64,000 nt of DNA, taken from the NCBI GenBank assembly GCA_947630215.1, contig CANRGX010000002.1, forward strand, positions 1-64,000, given 5' to 3'. Of this stretch, positions 24,879 to 32,744 are shown piece after piece. The DNA comes from an uncultured Eisenbergiella sp. (GTDB lineage Bacteria; Bacillota; Clostridia; Lachnospirales; Lachnospiraceae). Both the position numbers and the translations under genes were made by a program. The notes beneath the pieces were generated by a model. That model had not been told where the DNA came from. It saw nothing but the letters and a program-made list of their open reading frames with translations, and did no database searches. Within the stretch, counting starts at the first letter, position 1; each line of letters starts with the position of its first letter.

Positions 24879-27047
24879 ATGGGGGAAAATAAAGGGCTCC
24901 TCGATCCGGCATATTATACGAACCGGGAGCTGAGCTGGCTACTGTTTAATAAAAGGGTGCTCTCAGAGAGCCGGGACAAACAGATCCCGCTGTTTGAACG
25001 GCTGAAGTTTCTGAGCATATCGGCGTCCAACCTGGACGAATTTTTCATGGTGCGCATCGGTTCCCTGGTGGATATGGTGAACGCCAAATACACCAAAAAG
25101 GATATTGCGGGGCTCTCGCCCAGAGAGCAGCTGGAAATGCTCTCGGGGAAGCTGCACGATTTCGTGTCCCTGCAGTATTCCACCTACAACCGGATGCTGC
25201 TGCCGCAGCTGAGGGCCAACGGCCTGATTTTCGTGGAGCGCCACGAGGATCTGACGCCGGAACAGGGAAAGTATGTGGACGGTTATTTTGAGGAAACCGT
25301 CTATCCGGTGCTCACGCCCATGGCGGTGGATTCTTCGCGCCCGTTCCCGCTGATCCGCAACCGATCCTTAAACATCGGCGCCCTGCTGGCAAAGAAGGGC
25401 GCAAAGCAGGAGAAGAAGGGAAAGGCCGGGAAGGAGGAACTGGATTTTGCCACCGTACAGGTGCCCTCCGTCCTGCCCCGGGTGGTGCGGATCCCGGGAA
25501 GCGGCAAAAAGGAGGAGGAAGGCGTTACCGTCATTTTGCTGGAGGAAATCATCGAACGCAATATCAGCAGGCTCTTTTTGAACTATGACGTGCTGTGCGC
25601 CCACCCGTTCCGCATTACCCGCAACGCCGATCTGGCCATCGACGAGGACGAGGTGGAGGATCTGCTCAAGGAAATCGAGAAGCAGATCAAAAAGAGAAGC
25701 TGGGGACAGACTATTCGTCTGGAACTGGAAGAGGGCGCGGACAAGCGCCTGATCCGCTTCCTGCGCAAAGAACTGGGGGTGGAGGAGAGCGATATCTTCT
25801 TTGCCGAGGGACCTCTGGATCTGACTTTTCTGATGAAGGTATACGCCCTGGAGGGCTTTGAAGCGCACAAGACGCCCCGCTATACGCCGCAGCCCGTTCC
25901 CGAACTGGACGGGGAAGGAAGTGTGTTCGACAAAATCAAGAAGGGGGATATTCTGCTGCATCACCCCTATCAGACCTTTGAACCGGTGGTGGATTTCATC
26001 CGGCAGGCCAGCCGCGATCCGGACGTGCTGGCCATCAAGCAGACCCTGTATCGGGTCAGCGGCAATTCGCCCATCATCAGCGCCCTGGCCCAGGCCGCGG
26101 ACAACGGAAAACAGGTTTCCGTCCTGGTGGAGCTGAAGGCGAGGTTCGATGAGGAAAACAACATCCTTTGGGCCAAAAAGCTGGAACAGGCGGGCTGTCA
26201 TGTCATTTACGGACTGGTGGGATTAAAGACCCACAGCAAGATCACGCTGGTGGTCCGCCGGGAAGAGGACGGCATCCGGCGGTATGTGCACCTGGGGACC
26301 GGCAATTATAACGATGCGACGGCGAAGCTCTATACGGATATCGGCCTGATGACGGCCAACGAGGCCATAGGTGAAGATGCCACCGCCGTGTTCAATATGC
26401 TTTCCGGCTATTCGGAACCGCCGTCCTGGAACCGGCTGAGCCTGGCGCCGCTGTGGCTCAAGGACCGCTTCCTGTCCCTGATTGGAAGGGAAGCCAGAAA
26501 CGCCCGGGAGGGAAAGGGCGGACGTATCGTAGCCAAAATGAATTCGCTCTGCGACCAGGACGTGATCGCCGCGCTCTACGAGGCCAGCCGGGCAGGCGTG
26601 CAGATCGATCTGATCGTCCGGGGCATCTGCTGTCTGAAGGTGGGCGTGCCGGGCGTCAGCGAAACCATCCGCGTGCGTTCCATTGTGGGCAATTTCCTGG
26701 AGCATGCCCGCATCTTTTACTTTGAAAACAACGGCACGCCGGAATACTACTGCAGCAGCGCGGACTGGATGCCCCGCAACCTGGAACGGCGGGTGGAGAT
26801 CCTGTTTCCCGTGGAGGATCCAAGGCTGCAGGAAAAGCTGAAGCACATTCTGGCCGGGCAGCTGAAGGACAACATGAAAGCGCATGTGCTGCAGCCGGAC
26901 GGGAGCTACGAGAAGGTGGATCGGCGCGGCAAGGAACCCTACAGCGCACAGGATGCCTTCTGCCGGGAAGCGGCAGAGGAAGGAAGCAGGAGAGAGGAGA
27001 TCCGGGACACCAGGCTATTTGTGCCCAGGGCCCATGTGGAAGAATGA
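24879..27047 (+). CDS. ppk1: Polyphosphate kinase 1
   Basis: This 722-residue enzyme transfers the gamma phosphate of ATP to polyphosphate. It starts YYTNRELSWLLFNKRVLSE, the PPK N-terminal signature, with SASNLDEFFMVRIG. The middle domain and two phospholipase-D-like C-terminal domains follow. The catalytic autophosphorylated His is in VHLGTGNYNDATAKLYTDIGL, and the second His region is YYCSSADWMPRNLERRVE. Its length is normal for the family. AAAGGAAGAA precedes the ATG. It overlaps maf by four bases. Confidence 0.96.
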   Translation: MGENKGLLDPAYYTNRELSWLLFNKRVLSESRDKQIPLFERLKFLSISASNLDEFFMVRIGSLVDMVNAKYTKKDIAGLSPREQLEMLSGKLHDFVSLQYSTYNRMLLPQLRANGLIFVERHEDLTPEQGKYVDGYFEETVYPVLTPMAVDSSRPFPLIRNRSLNIGALLAKKGAKQEKKGKAGKEELDFATVQVPSVLPRVVRIPGSGKKEEEGVTVILLEEIIERNISRLFLNYDVLCAHPFRITRNADLAIDEDEVEDLLKEIEKQIKKRSWGQTIRLELEEGADKRLIRFLRKELGVEESDIFFAEGPLDLTFLMKVYALEGFEAHKTPRYTPQPVPELDGEGSVFDKIKKGDILLHHPYQTFEPVVDFIRQASRDPDVLAIKQTLYRVSGNSPIISALAQAADNGKQVSVLVELKARFDEENNILWAKKLEQAGCHVIYGLVGLKTHSKITLVVRREEDGIRRYVHLGTGNYNDATAKLYTDIGLMTANEAIGEDATAVFNMLSGYSEPPSWNRLSLAPLWLKDRFLSLIGREARNAREGKGGRIVAKMNSLCDQDVIAALYEASRAGVQIDLIVRGICCLKVGVPGVSETIRVRSIVGNFLEHARIFYFENNGTPEYYCSSADWMPRNLERRVEILFPVEDPRLQEKLKHILAGQLKDNMKAHVLQPDGSYEKVDRRGKEPYSAQDAFCREAAEEGSRREEIRDTRLFVPRAHVEE

Positions 27048-27652
27048 AGAAGTACAGAATCGTACTGGCCTCCGCGTCGCCCAGACGGCAGGAGCTGCTG
27101 CACCAGATCGGATTGTCCTTTGAAGTCCTGCCGGCGCAGGGGGAGGAAAAAATCGCCGCCACGGGGCCGGAAACCATGGTGCTGGCCCTGTCCGGGCAGA
27201 AGGCGGAGGAAGTGTTCAAAAAACTGGAAGGACAACAGCGCCGGGCGGGGGATGTGACAGAACCGCTTCTGGTCATCGGGGCGGATACCGTGGTGGCCTG
27301 TGACCATATGGTGCTGGGCAAGCCCCACGATGCCAACGGCGCCAGACGGATGCTGCAGCTTCTGCAGGGGCGCAGCCATGATGTCTATACCGGGGTGACG
27401 GTGATCTGGCAGGAGGAGGGGGAGCAGCGCTTATCCTTCTTTTCCCGGACGAAGGTGAGCTTTTATCCCATGAGCCGGGAGGACATCCGGGCGTATGTGG
27501 CCACGGGAGAGCCCATGGATAAAGCCGGAGCCTACGGCATACAGGGCAGATGCGCGGCCTATATCAGCGGCGTTGAGGGCGACTACAACAACGTGGTGGG
27601 CCTGCCGGTGGGACGGCTGTACCAGGAGCTGCATCAGAGGAGGATTCTGTGA
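27044..27652 (+). CDS. maf: Maf-family nucleotide pyrophosphatase
   Basis: This 202-residue protein has the Maf motif LASASPRRQELLHQIGL near the start, IGADTVVACDHMVLGKP in the middle and EPMDKAGAYGIQGRCAAYISGVEGDYNNVVGLP at the end. Maf enzymes hydrolyse dTTP, UTP or modified nucleotides, keeping them out of DNA and RNA, and some are linked to septum formation. Its start overlaps the ppk stop and its stop overlaps the next GTG start, so translation is coupled. Confidence 0.93.
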   Translation: MKKYRIVLASASPRRQELLHQIGLSFEVLPAQGEEKIAATGPETMVLALSGQKAEEVFKKLEGQQRRAGDVTEPLLVIGADTVVACDHMVLGKPHDANGARRMLQLLQGRSHDVYTGVTVIWQEEGEQRLSFFSRTKVSFYPMSREDIRAYVATGEPMDKAGAYGIQGRCAAYISGVEGDYNNVVGLPVGRLYQELHQRRIL

Positions 27653-28347
27653 AAAGAGCGGTGATATTCGATCTGGACGGGACGCTGGCAGATACGCTGG
27701 AATCCATCTCCCACTGCCTGGGTCTTGCGCTGGCGGACTGCGGGTTTGAACCGCCGGAGAAACAGGCCTGCAGGCTGCTTGTGGGAGACGGCGCGCGGAT
27801 GCTGGTGGCGCGGGCGCTGCGCCGGGCAGGAGACGCAGAGGGTTCTGCCGTTCTTCCCCGGCCGGATGCGGACGGATACGTCACCTGTCCGGTCCATCTG
27901 GAAGAAGTTTTTGCCCGCTATACCCGGTATTTTGAAAAAGGCTGTATGTACCGCGTCCGGCCCTATGCCGGCATACAGGAGCTGCTTGCCGGCCTGAAAC
28001 AGGCGGGCGTAAAGACAGCGGTTTTCAGCAATAAACCGCATTCCAACGCGGTATTTGTGGTGGAATCCCTCTTTGGGAAAGAAGCCTTTGACGTCATTTT
28101 GGGCCAGCAGGATCCCCTGCCTCCCAAGCCTGCCCCCGACGGGGTGTACCGGATTTTGGAAAAACTGTCCGTGACGGGAGAGGAGACGCTGTATACGGGG
28201 GACAGCGGCGTGGACATGGAAACGGGAAAGGCGGCGGGCCTGATGTGCGTCGGCGTGCTCTGGGGCTTTCGGGACGCACGGGAGCTTTTGGCCCACGGCG
28301 CGCAGGCACTGGCAGAAAAACCGCAGGATCTGCTGCGGTACCTGTAA
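27649..28347 (+). CDS. HAD-superfamily phosphatase, phosphoglycolate-phosphatase-like
   Basis: This 232-residue protein has all four HAD motifs: VIFDLDGTLADT (nucleophile Asp), VFSNKP, PPKPAPDG (Lys) and YTGDSGVDMETGKAAG (acidic pair). The cap sits between motifs I and II, as in the Gph/PpaX group. It would dephosphorylate small molecules such as 2-phosphoglycolate, or pyrophosphate if PpaX-like. The GTG start overlaps the maf stop. Confidence 0.9.
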   Translation: MKRAVIFDLDGTLADTLESISHCLGLALADCGFEPPEKQACRLLVGDGARMLVARALRRAGDAEGSAVLPRPDADGYVTCPVHLEEVFARYTRYFEKGCMYRVRPYAGIQELLAGLKQAGVKTAVFSNKPHSNAVFVVESLFGKEAFDVILGQQDPLPPKPAPDGVYRILEKLSVTGEETLYTGDSGVDMETGKAAGLMCVGVLWGFRDARELLAHGAQALAEKPQDLLRYL

Positions 28348-28366
28348 GATGCAAAAGGAGTAAAGC

Positions 28367-30343
28367 ATGATAAAACTGATTGTAACCGATATTGACGGGA
28401 CACTGATACAGGATTCCACTTCCGAACTGTATCCGGAGATCGTGGAGGAAATCGAACGGCTGACCGGCCAGGGGATCCTGTTCGCCTGCGCCAGCGGACG
28501 TCAGTATGCCAGCATTGCCCACGTTTTTAAGGATGTGGAGGATAAGATCATCTACATAGCCGAAAACGGCGCGCACATCCGGTATCAGGACAGGGACATT
28601 GCCATGACGGAAATGCGCCGGGACTATGTGGAAGAACTGGTGAGACAGCTCAGACAGCTTCCCGGATGCGAGATCATCGTTTCCACGCCGTCGGGAAGCC
28701 TGCTGGAGACCAGGGACACACACTTTCTGGAACTGATCTCCAACGGGTATCACAACTCGTTCCGGGTGGTGGAGGACGTGCTGGCGGAACACGTTCCCAT
28801 TTTGAAGGTGGCGGTTTACCGCCCCGGCAGCATTCGCAAAATCGGGGAAGAAACGTTGATACCGGCATGGGAAAAACGGATCCGGGCCTGTATGGCGGGA
28901 GAGGAATGGGTGGATTTTATGGATCTGTCCGTGGATAAGGGCAGCGCCCTGCAGACGATACAGACGCTCTATGGGATCACCCGTTCCGAGACCATGGCCT
29001 TTGGGGACAATTCCAACGATATCGGCCTGATGCAGGCGGCGGGAGAGAGCTACGCGGTAGAAAACGCCCATGCCAGTCTCAAGGAGGCCGCGCGCTATGT
29101 CTGTCCCTCCTGGAAGGATAAGGGCGTCTGGCAGATCGTGCGCAAGATCAGCCGGGTAGAGCACCGGGACGGCCTGTCCGCCAGCTTTTTCGGCAATTTT
29201 TCCCTCACCTTAAACGGCGAGGAGGTGGTGCTGGACAACAGCACCGCCAGCAAGCCGATGCAGCTTTTGGAGATGCTGCTGCACGCCGGGGAACAGGGCG
29301 TGATACGGGAAAAACTGCAGGAGGCCTTATACGGCAAGGGAAAGGTTGCGGACAAGACCAACAACATGAAGCAGACCGTCTTCCGGCTCCGCAAAATGCT
29401 GGAGGACTCCAGACTTCCCAAGGCGTCCTGTATTGTGATCAAAAAAAGCTACTATTACTGGAACAGCGAACTGATGCTTTCGACCGACACCGGGCGCTTC
29501 TTAAAGGCACTGCGGATGGCGGAGGCGGAGCAGGAGGACAAGCAGAAGCTGCGCTATCTGATGGAAGCCTGTTCCATATATAAGGGAGAATTTCTGCAGC
29601 GGCTGCCGGAGGACAGCTGGGCCGGTGAAATACGGGCCTCTTACAAGGAAAAATATTACCGGGCGCTGCGTCAGCTGTGCAATATTTTAAAGCAGGAGGG
29701 CAGATATGAGGATATGCTGGAGGCGTGTCTGAACGCGCAACAGATCTATCCCCATGAGGAATGGGAGCTGGAATGTCTGGACTGCCTGATTGCGCTGGAG
29801 CGGTTTGCGGAGGCGCAGGAATTTTATCAGAAGACGGCGGAATTTTACGCGGATGAGATGCACAACGATATTTCCGACGAACTGCGGGAGCGGCACCGGC
29901 TGCTGCGGGACCGGGTGCGCAACGCTTCGGGCAAGATTGAGGATATCCAGACGGAACTGTGCATGACGGCGAAGGAAATACAGGGCACCTATTACTGCGC
30001 CTATCCCAATTTTGAAGGGATCTGCACCCATATGCTGCGCAATACCCGGGAGGACGAGGGACACGCCACGCTGCTTTTGTGCACGATGCTGGACGAACGG
30101 AAGGGCGTCCCGCTTTCCCCGCGCAAGTTAAAGACGCTCAGCGAGAAGCTCCAGACAGCGATCCTGCGGAATCTGCGCAGGAGCGACTGCTTTACCCGTT
30201 ACAGTGACAACCAGTTTTTGATCCTTTTGGTAAACTGCGATCTGATCAATTCCGTCTACGCGCAGAAGCGGATCTCCTACTATATGGAACGGGAATACGG
30301 CATCCGCAGCGGCATCCGCTACGACACCGCCATTCTGCGATAA
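28367..30343 (+). CDS. Cof-type HAD phosphatase fused to a winged-helix/BTAD transcription-factor-like region
   Basis: This 658-residue protein is a fusion. Residues 1 to about 260 are a Cof-type HAD phosphatase (VTDIDGTLIQDST, ACASGRQYASI, VDKGSALQTI, FGDNSNDIGLMQAAG). From about 272 comes an OmpR/SARP-like winged helix (FFGNFSLTLNGEEVVLDNSTA, QLLEMLLHAGEQGVIREKLQEALYG, NNMKQTVFRLRKMLED). A helical BTAD/TPR-like region follows (LEACLNAQQIYPHEEWELECLDCLIALERFAEAQEFY). The last 120 residues, with FTRYSDNQFLILLVNC, look like a degenerate GGDEF-type cyclase fold without the catalytic motif. AAAGGAGTAAAGC precedes the ATG. It could be a regulator that senses a phosphorylated metabolite. The domain order is clear; the function is inference. 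Confidence 0.8.
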   Translation: MIKLIVTDIDGTLIQDSTSELYPEIVEEIERLTGQGILFACASGRQYASIAHVFKDVEDKIIYIAENGAHIRYQDRDIAMTEMRRDYVEELVRQLRQLPGCEIIVSTPSGSLLETRDTHFLELISNGYHNSFRVVEDVLAEHVPILKVAVYRPGSIRKIGEETLIPAWEKRIRACMAGEEWVDFMDLSVDKGSALQTIQTLYGITRSETMAFGDNSNDIGLMQAAGESYAVENAHASLKEAARYVCPSWKDKGVWQIVRKISRVEHRDGLSASFFGNFSLTLNGEEVVLDNSTASKPMQLLEMLLHAGEQGVIREKLQEALYGKGKVADKTNNMKQTVFRLRKMLEDSRLPKASCIVIKKSYYYWNSELMLSTDTGRFLKALRMAEAEQEDKQKLRYLMEACSIYKGEFLQRLPEDSWAGEIRASYKEKYYRALRQLCNILKQEGRYEDMLEACLNAQQIYPHEEWELECLDCLIALERFAEAQEFYQKTAEFYADEMHNDISDELRERHRLLRDRVRNASGKIEDIQTELCMTAKEIQGTYYCAYPNFEGICTHMLRNTREDEGHATLLLCTMLDERKGVPLSPRKLKTLSEKLQTAILRNLRRSDCFTRYSDNQFLILLVNCDLINSVYAQKRISYYMEREYGIRSGIRYDTAILR

Positions 30344-30507
30344 GACAAAGGGGCGCGCCGGGGTTCGCCTTTCTGTCAATTCAATTTTTTAAAATTCTTT
30401 TGAAAAAAATGTAACGTTTCTCCCCGCTTGTGGGATAAATTTGCGAGAGCAGAATTTTTTACTGCCCCAAAAAAGTCCGCAGACGGTTTGGAAAGGAGAA
30501 ACGTATT

Positions 30508-30735
30508 ATGGAACAAAAGAAGAATGTGCTCGGAAGAAGAATTGCACAGCTGTGCATGAAAAGACACGTGTCCTATTACACGCTGGCGTCGGATTCGGAG
30601 ATCCCGCTGACCACGCTGCTGCACATCACCAACGGAACCACAAAAAATCCCGGGATCTTTACGGTGATGAAAATATGCAGCGCACTGTCGGTCACGCTGT
30701 CGGAGTTTACAGCAGGACTGGAGGAGGAACTCTGA
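30508..30735 (+). CDS. XRE-family HTH regulator, small
   Basis: This 75-residue protein is a single Cro/CI helix-turn-helix: NVLGRRIAQLCMKRHVSYYTLASDSEIPLT reads as helices 1 to 3, then HITNGTTKNPGIFTVMKICSALSVTLSEF. GGAAAGGAGAAACGTATT lies before the ATG. It is likely a transcription factor of the simplest kind. It sits 27 bases before a small acidic gene that may share its transcript. The target is unknown. Confidence 0.88.
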   Translation: MEQKKNVLGRRIAQLCMKRHVSYYTLASDSEIPLTTLLHITNGTTKNPGIFTVMKICSALSVTLSEFTAGLEEEL

Positions 30736-30762
30736 AAGGAGCCGGACAGGAGGAGAAAGAGA

Positions 30763-31020
30763 ATGTGCAAATATGACGATCTGGTTCTGCAGTGTTTTCT
30801 GCAGAACCAGGAACAGCTTTTTTCGGACAGGGTGGCGTCCAGTCCAGAGGAAGCCCAGGCCTTTCTGGAGGACTGTATGGCCGTTGTGGCCGACTCCGCC
30901 GAAGAAGTGGCAGAGTATTTTGAACAGGAGGGCGTGGACACGGACGGCTACGACAATATTTTGGAAGCGGAAGAAGTATTTGAGGTCGGAGACGGCAGAT
31001 ACCTGATCGTGGAGTGCTGA
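30763..31020 (+). CDS. Small acidic hypothetical protein
   Basis: This 85-residue protein is strongly acidic (MCKYDDLVLQCFLQNQEQLF, then many Glu and Asp) and ends with a strand VFEVGDGRYLIVEC. AGGAGGAGAAAGAGA precedes the ATG. No motif is recognised. It ends 13 bases before the convergent HAD gene. Confidence 0.7.
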   Translation: MCKYDDLVLQCFLQNQEQLFSDRVASSPEEAQAFLEDCMAVVADSAEEVAEYFEQEGVDTDGYDNILEAEEVFEVGDGRYLIVEC

Positions 31021-31033
31021 AGGGGGCAGCCTT

Positions 31034-31846
31034 TCAGGAGAAGAAGCGGTCGAACACTTCTTCCAGCCCGCCGTGATCGTTGTCCTGCCGGGTGACAAAA
31101 CCGGCCAGTTCTTTTACGGCCAGAGCAGCGTTTGCCACGGCGGCCGCAGAGCCGGCGGCCCGGAGCATGGACAGATCGTTTTCCGCGTCCCCCACGGCCA
31201 CCGAAGCAGAGAGGGGCAGATGCAGATATTCGCAGACGAAACGTACCGCGTTGCCTTTTCCGCCGGTTTTGTCGAAGATTTCCAGATATTCCGGGCAGGA
31301 AAAGATGGCGGTCAGAGTATCGCCGAACCGGGACAGGATTTCTTCCCGCAGCAGAAGCAGACGGCGCGGGCCGTTTAAGTCAATGGCCAGGAGTTTGCCG
31401 GGCGGTTTTTTTAAGGCGGCAGGGATATCGGGGACCAGCAGGCAGTTCATGCCGGTTCCCTTTTGGTAAAAAAGAAGCTCCGGCGTTTCTTTTTCACAGA
31501 TGACCCGATCCTCGGAATAGGTCTGGATATGCAGCCCCATGGCTTTGGCGGTGCGGACGATTTTTTCTGCCAGGGAAAGCGGTACCGTCTTTTCCATCAG
31601 ACACTCTCCCCGGGCCGGATCGTAGACGGTGTTGCCGTTGGCGGCAATGATCATGGAGTTGGGAAACAGGACGTTGTTCTCTGTCAGAACATGCAGGGCG
31701 CTCCAGAGCATGCGCCCGGTGGAATAGACCAGACGCCCGCCCGAAGCGGAAAAATCTCCCATGCGTTTTTGCAGCGCAGGGGGGATTTTTTTGTCCCCGG
31801 TCAGCAGCGTGCCGTCCAGATCGGTGAACAGGATTTTTTCAGACAT
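31034..31846 (-). CDS. Cof-type HAD phosphatase
   Basis: This 270-residue hydrolase shows ILFTDLDGTLLTGDKKIPP (nucleophile Asp), VYSTGRML, GGKGNAVRFVCEYL (Lys) and AVGDAENDLSMLRAAGSAAAVANA. The large cap between motifs II and III is the Cof/YidA type. It would dephosphorylate sugar phosphates, flavin nucleotides or similar. It overlaps the PHP gene by eight bases and is the last gene of the reverse-strand set. Confidence 0.9.
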   Translation of the reverse strand: MSEKILFTDLDGTLLTGDKKIPPALQKRMGDFSASGGRLVYSTGRMLWSALHVLTENNVLFPNSMIIAANGNTVYDPARGECLMEKTVPLSLAEKIVRTAKAMGLHIQTYSEDRVICEKETPELLFYQKGTGMNCLLVPDIPAALKKPPGKLLAIDLNGPRRLLLLREEILSRFGDTLTAIFSCPEYLEIFDKTGGKGNAVRFVCEYLHLPLSASVAVGDAENDLSMLRAAGSAAAVANAALAVKELAGFVTRQDNDHGGLEEVFDRFFS

Positions 31847-32744
31847 GGAAAAGTTCCTTCCTTTTTTCCTTCAGGGCATCCAGCACTTCCCGCCCCACAA
31901 AGAGTTTCCCGTAGCCGGTTCCCATTTCCAGACCGGGCTTGCTTTTCCCGTGAAAATCCGAACCGCCGGAGGATAGAAGCCCGTACCGATCCGCCAGCTG
32001 CCGCATCCGTCTGGCCTGCCGTCCGTCATAGGTGGGATAGAAGGTTTCCAGAGCGACCAGCCCGGCCTGCCGCAAGGTACGCACCAGATTTTCCAACGCT
32101 TCCTGCCCCAGCCGGTAGAGGGTGGGATGGGCCAGCACCGGGATCCCTTTTACGGACAGGATCAGCTCTACGGCCTGCGCCGGCGTAATTTTTTCCCGGG
32201 GAACGAAATAGGGCGTGTGATCGCCCAGATAGCGGTCGAAGGCTTCCGGCAGGCTTTTGACGCAGCCGCTTTCCAGCAGAAAGCGGGCATAGTGGCCGCG
32301 GGTGATGACCGAACCGGGAAAGGCGTCCAGCAGTTTTTCGTAGGAGATGGGAAGACCGGCCTCTTGCAGGCGGGCGCACATTTTCTGGTTGCGCAGAATC
32401 CTTGCGTCCACAAACTGCTGCAACTGTGTCTGGAAAGCCGGCGCGTCCTCGTCAATAAAAAGCCCCACGATATGAATGTCCCTTTCGGCGCAGCGGCCCT
32501 GGGAAAAACTGCCGGAGGGAGTGTAGGCGGTGGAAAATTCGATGCCCGCAATGACTTCGACGCCCCATTTTTCCCCGGCCGCCATCGCTTCCTTGATTCC
32601 GGCGGTGGTATCGTGATCCGTCAGCGCAAAGGCGGACAGATGCTTTTGGGCGGCAAGCTCTGCCAGTCTGGCCGGCGGAAAGCTGCCGTCGGATTTGTCG
32701 GAATGCACATGCAGATCCACCGCCTGTGCCGCCGGCGCGCTCAA
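31839..32744 (-). CDS. PHP-domain phosphoesterase
   Basis: This 301-residue protein starts with AVDLHVHSDKSDGSFPPARLAELA and has ALTDHDTTAGIKEAM, EVIAGIEFS, PVLAHPTL and GGSDFHG, which together supply the metal-binding His, Asp and Glu residues of the PHP superfamily (RNase AM / YciV type). Relatives degrade RNA 5'-ends or nucleotide 3',5'-bisphosphates. The start is a TTG with GGAGGAGGACGAAGA before it, overlapping the stop of the ABC-F gene by four bases, so translation is coupled. Confidence 0.9.
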   Translation of the reverse strand: MSAPAAQAVDLHVHSDKSDGSFPPARLAELAAQKHLSAFALTDHDTTAGIKEAMAAGEKWGVEVIAGIEFSTAYTPSGSFSQGRCAERDIHIVGLFIDEDAPAFQTQLQQFVDARILRNQKMCARLQEAGLPISYEKLLDAFPGSVITRGHYARFLLESGCVKSLPEAFDRYLGDHTPYFVPREKITPAQAVELILSVKGIPVLAHPTLYRLGQEALENLVRTLRQAGLVALETFYPTYDGRQARRMRQLADRYGLLSSGGSDFHGKSKPGLEMGTGYGKLFVGREVLDALKEKRKELFHV

